From assembly GCF_900156525.1 (NCBI RefSeq), contig NZ_FTPS01000001.1, positions 1,798,001 to 1,862,000 of the forward strand: a stretch of DNA of 64,000 nt, given 5' to 3'. This DNA comes from Pontibaca methylaminivorans. GTDB taxonomy: Bacteria; Pseudomonadota; Alphaproteobacteria; Rhodobacterales; Rhodobacteraceae. Below are positions 63,865 through 64,000 of the stretch, one piece after another. The translations under genes and the position numbers were made by a program. How positions within the stretch are numbered: the stretch's first letter is position 1; every line of letters begins with the position of its first letter. The notes under the pieces are model-generated. The model was not told where the DNA came from. It saw nothing but the letters and a program-made list of their open reading frames with translations, and ran no database searches.

Positions 63865-64000
63865 GTGGGGCCGCTTCTTGCACAGCTTCTGACCGGGCTT
63901 GCCGATGCCAGCGCGCTGTTCCTGGTCGCGTCGGGCCTGTCGCTGATCTTCGGCGTGACGCGGATCGTGAACTTTGCGCATGGTTCGTTCTACATGCTCG
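63865..64000 (+). CDS. Branched-chain amino acid ABC permease, LivH family (5' part only)
   Basis: Frame open to the right edge of the window. It starts with GTG at 63865 and encodes GPLLAQLLTGLADASALFLVASGLSLIFGVTRIVNFAHGSFYML, the highly conserved N-terminus of LivH permeases (GLSLIFGVxRIVNFAHG). It is one subunit of the inner-membrane channel served by the binding protein just upstream. Confidence 0.9.
   Translation, partial: MGPLLAQLLTGLADASALFLVASGLSLIFGVTRIVNFAHGSFYML

Overview
The window is high-GC chromosomal DNA from an alphaproteobacterium, almost certainly a member of the Rhodobacteraceae (Rhodobacter/Paracoccus/roseobacter type). This rests on the ethylmalonyl-CoA pathway pair (crotonyl-CoA carboxylase/reductase and ethylmalonyl-CoA mutase), an HvrA-like H-NS protein, an acyl-homoserine-lactone LuxR/LuxI pair, an RpoH sigma factor beside cobalamin genes, a class I lysyl-tRNA synthetase, a TIGR02186/TauE pair, and a 34-bp intergenic repeat. 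Genes are densely packed, often with 1-11 bp overlaps. I saw no tRNA, rRNA, insertion sequence, prophage or CRISPR array.

Layout. 0-4.5 kb: acyl-CoA synthetase and enoyl-CoA hydratase, a kinase-fold protein, H-NS. 4.5-8.2 kb: divergent ecm and ccr with a shared 418-bp control region. 8.3-10 kb: a small conserved-looking ORF, luxR and luxI. 10-20 kb: RecD-like helicase, TIGR02186 and TauE proteins, rimI/tsaB, NifU-type protein, stress protein, Na+/Ca2+ antiporter, trpS, a rhomboid-like protein without catalytic residues, murJ. 20-27.6 kb: lpoA-like, rsmI, yraN, gshB, a hydrolase, an amber-interrupted comM, and a cobC-like/cobU pair. 27.7-32.3 kb: rpoH, a ChaN-like lipoprotein, coaBC, dut and a membrane-anchored ThiF/MoeB protein.

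32.3-39 kb holds the cell-shape operon mreB-mreC-mreD-mrdA-rodA, ending with a GhrA-like dehydrogenase. 39-41 kb is leuA. Upstream of it I find an unlisted 27-codon, leucine-rich, apparently leaderless leader peptide, followed by mutually exclusive hairpins: a probable attenuation-type control region. 41-46 kb: an exported MORN-repeat protein, a NAD synthetase whose glutaminase cysteine is replaced, and gltX, with three copies of the 34-bp repeat.

46-55 kb: GGCT-like protein, DUF4329 protein, L,D-transpeptidase, cold-shock protein, DoxX, EttA, nadD, dacB, TerB-like protein and lysK. 55-64 kb: a large beta-helix protein, a predicted outer-membrane protein, a ParA-like ATPase, a universal stress protein, a frameshifted Hint-domain gene, pabB, a Dabb protein, and the start of a branched-chain-amino-acid-type ABC transporter that runs off the right edge.

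The most interesting items are the leuA leader, the loss of expected catalytic residues in NadE and the rhomboid, the two interrupted genes (comM and the Hint gene), the repeat family around gltX, and the operator-like repeats at ccr/ecm and luxR/luxI.
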